A stretch of 8,069 nt of DNA from an uncultured bacterium (GTDB lineage Bacteria; Desulfobacterota; Desulfovibrionia; Desulfovibrionales; Desulfovibrionaceae): assembly GCA_905214305.1 (NCBI GenBank), contig CAJMLK010000082.1, positions 1-8,069 of the forward strand, read 5' to 3'. Within the stretch, counting starts at the first letter, position 1. Each line of letters begins with the position of its first letter. This document shows positions 7,079-8,069 of this stretch, in pieces. The notes beneath the pieces were generated by a model, which saw nothing but the letters and a program-made list of their open reading frames with translations, was not told the DNA's origin and made no database searches. Both the position numbers and the translations under genes were made by a program.

Positions 7079-7096
7079 ACATAAAATTTTTACGCC

Positions 7097-7735
7097 CTAC
7101 TCCTGCCCACTATTGTCGCCGTATTCGGCCAATTGATGCTCCTCATGCCAGCGTCTGGCATTGTGGGCAGCACTGTTCAGAAAGGCATACCACCAGATGG
7201 CGTCCTTGAGCAATTCCAGCCTTTTGAACCTGTGCCGTTCATCACCCATGCGCAACACGGTGATTTCCAACAGTTTTTCCACACCGTTTCCATCCATAAA
7301 GACCAGACGCAACGCTGCCTTTTGCAGCGCCTGCAATTCTGCCGGGGAAAATGTACTGATGCCTTTGCTGGCGACTTCGGTGGCCTTGAGAAAACTGGTA
7401 GCCTGCTGGGACTCCAGCGGCAAATCCCGGGGTGAGCTGTTGAGCAGCAGATCAACCCGCACAATGTTGGCAAGACTGATTTTACTGCGGTTGATGACTT
7501 TTCCTTCGCGCAACACTCTGTAATAGCAGGCTCCGGTATCTTCCGAAGCCCCCATAACCACAGCCGTGCGCACATCCGGATAAAAAACGCCTACGCTGGC
7601 CGTCATGCCGGAGGCAGTGGCAACACTGCTTTTTTCTTCAGCAATGCATTGAAGATGTTGCGCTGTTCTGCGCCTGGCATCCACATATATGAAGACCAAA
7701 AACACAATGAGCGCGGCGACAATTGTAAAATTCAT
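7097..7735 (-). CDS. Single-pass membrane protein of unknown function
   Basis: I do not recognise this 212-residue protein. One hydrophobic helix at about residues 4-18 (IVAALIVFLVFIYV) is followed by Asp-Ala-Arg-Arg-Arg, so it is probably an uncleaved anchor; by the positive-inside rule the soluble part should lie in the cytoplasm. That part reads as a run of beta strands (VGVFY, TAVVMG, CYYRVLREG, SLANIVRVDLLLN), a more helical stretch around 108-142, two further strands (LRLVFMDG and KLLEITVL) and a final helix LKDAIWWYAFLNSAAHNARR. The order, several strands capped by a C-terminal helix, recalls pleckstrin-homology-like bacterial domains; that is inference only. The start has a good ribosome site, GGAGG at 7748-7744, 8 nt before the ATG. 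It is transcribed in the same direction as the efflux genes, but a 225-bp gap with an inverted repeat and a terminator-like hairpin separates them, so a functional link is unproven. Confidence 0.8.
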   Translation of the reverse strand: MNFTIVAALIVFLVFIYVDARRRTAQHLQCIAEEKSSVATASGMTASVGVFYPDVRTAVVMGASEDTGACYYRVLREGKVINRSKISLANIVRVDLLLNSSPRDLPLESQQATSFLKATEVASKGISTFSPAELQALQKAALRLVFMDGNGVEKLLEITVLRMGDERHRFKRLELLKDAIWWYAFLNSAAHNARRWHEEHQLAEYGDNSGQE

Positions 7736-7756
7736 GCAACACGCCTCCGCATGTTC

Positions 7757-7785
7757 ACAGTGTCTTGAGCGTCAGAAAATGTCAA
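7757..7785 (-). promoter_or_regulatory. Possible promoter of the single-pass membrane protein gene
   Basis: A perfect -35 hexamer TTGACA is on the minus strand at 7785-7780. No good -10 follows at standard spacing; CACTGT (7762-7757) lies 17 nt on and matches poorly. The distance to the ATG at 7735 suits a promoter with a leader of roughly 15-20 nt that would still contain GGAGG. Confidence 0.25.
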
Positions 7786-7940
7786 GGAAGCGTGCGGAAT
7801 GCGGCAGGCGTGGAAAAACCCGGAATCATCAAGGAAGGGCAGTGCAAAGACATGACGCCGCGCGGCGCGTCCCGCATTGCGACTTGTGCGCAGAAAAGGC
7901 AGGGGCAAGGCCCGGCAAGCGGACACGGATTACGCAGCCC

Positions 7941-7974
7941 TGTGGCGCGGATTTTCCAGAAAACCCGCACCACA
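7941..7974. repeat. 16-nt-arm inverted repeat, possible operator
   Basis: Arms at 7941-7956 and 7959-7974 are separated by only CA and are complementary at 14 of 16 positions. The two mismatches are C-A and A-C on the plus strand and would be G-U pairs in a minus-strand RNA, where the stem would be unbroken. No uridine run follows on either side, so a terminator is unlikely. It ends 12 bp before the -35-like hexamer of the right-edge gene, a position suited to a transcription factor. Confidence 0.6.
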
Positions 7975-7985
7975 ACCAGACAGTG

Positions 7986-8015
7986 TCGTCACGAGGTGAA
8001 TTTTCTTGGTATAGC
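7986..8015 (+). promoter_or_regulatory. Possible promoter of the right-edge gene
   Basis: TCGTCA (7986-7991, four of six matches) and TATAGC (8010-8015, four of six) are 18 nt apart. Transcription would begin near 8022, giving about 30 nt of leader that includes the GGGAG ribosome site and the ATG at 8053. Judged by eye. Confidence 0.35.
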
Positions 8016-8052
8016 AAGGAGAACGAGTCTTTTATGCAGGGAGTGTACTCTT

Positions 8053-8069
8053 ATGGTACTCGACCGGAA
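8053..8069 (+). CDS. Start of an unidentified gene, cut by the right edge
   Basis: Only five complete codons are visible (Met-Val-Leu-Asp-Arg). GGGAG at 8039-8043 with a 9-nt gap is a good ribosome site, and a promoter-like pair lies at 7986-8015. An ATG at 8034 in another frame (Met-Gln-Gly-Val-Tyr) is preceded by AAGGAG at 8016-8021, but the 12-nt spacing is long and that site would sit at the very 5' end of, or outside, the predicted transcript. The gene is divergent from the membrane-protein gene. A function cannot be assigned from this much sequence. Confidence 0.35.

Larger units (their letters stand above)
7736..8052. other. Divergent intergenic region
   Basis: This 317-bp stretch separates the minus-strand membrane-protein gene from an apparent plus-strand gene at the right edge. 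It holds the -35-like TTGACA (7785-7780), a 12-bp perfect palindrome CGCCGCGCGGCG (7856-7867), the inverted repeat at 7941-7974 and a promoter-like pair at 7986-8015. One plus frame stays open through the whole stretch, but its translation is rich in Arg, Ser, Cys and Gln and looks non-coding. Confidence 0.6.

Noticed and set aside
7852..8069. A plus-strand frame open from an ATG at 7852 to the window edge, in phase with the start at 8053
   Set aside because: The upstream 67 codons are rich in Arg, Gln, Ser and Cys, run across two palindromes and the promoter-like pair, and have only a distant GGAAGGG as a ribosome site. The start at 8053 is better supported.
1..8069. CRISPR arrays, tRNA or rRNA genes, insertion sequences or phage attachment sites
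   Set aside because: No regularly spaced repeats, cloverleaf-like segments, transposase motifs or terminal repeats were seen in any part of the window.

Overview
The window is dominated by a three-gene efflux operon of the RND (resistance-nodulation-division) type, read right to left on the minus strand. In transcription order it holds a lipoprotein periplasmic adaptor (6871-5756), an AcrB/MexF-class inner-membrane proton-drug antiporter (5749-2546) and a NodT/OprM-family outer-membrane channel lipoprotein (2549-939). Together they supply all three parts of a pump spanning both membranes, so the host is Gram-negative. The GC-rich coding sequence with strong G/C third positions, and the overall look of the proteins, suggest a Desulfovibrio-like deltaproteobacterium (Desulfobacterota). 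That placement is an impression from the sequence, not a demonstrated assignment.

Layout from left to right. Positions 52-702 (minus) encode an unrecognised exported protein of 216 residues with a signal peptide and a C-terminal strand ending in Phe. Positions 703-938 hold its probable promoter and, at 876-908, a strong intrinsic terminator that closes the efflux operon. Positions 939-6871 are the operon, tightly packed: 6 nt separate adaptor and pump, and pump and channel overlap in an ATGA. Positions 6872-7096 form the operon's upstream region: a GC-rich proximal part with two hairpins, then a block of about 21% G+C containing a 21-nt-arm inverted repeat that looks like an operator. Positions 7097-7735 (minus) encode an unrecognised 212-residue protein with one N-terminal membrane helix. 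Positions 7736-8052 are a divergent intergenic region with a 16-nt-arm inverted repeat and a promoter-like pair facing right. The first codons of a further plus-strand gene seem to begin at 8053.

How the genes work together: the pump captures substrate in the inner membrane or periplasm using proton influx, the adaptor bridges the periplasm, and the channel gives the exit through the outer membrane. Translational coupling of pump and channel and the single downstream terminator argue for one transcript. No regulator is encoded within the visible part; the inverted repeats at 7022-7078 and 7941-7974 are the best regulatory candidates, and a regulator could lie beyond the right edge.

No clearly new system is present. 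The items most worth following are the two inverted repeats, the terminator-like hairpin inside the operon leader, the repeat-bearing C-terminal tail of the channel, the altered aromatic drug pocket of the pump, and the two unrecognised envelope proteins on either side.
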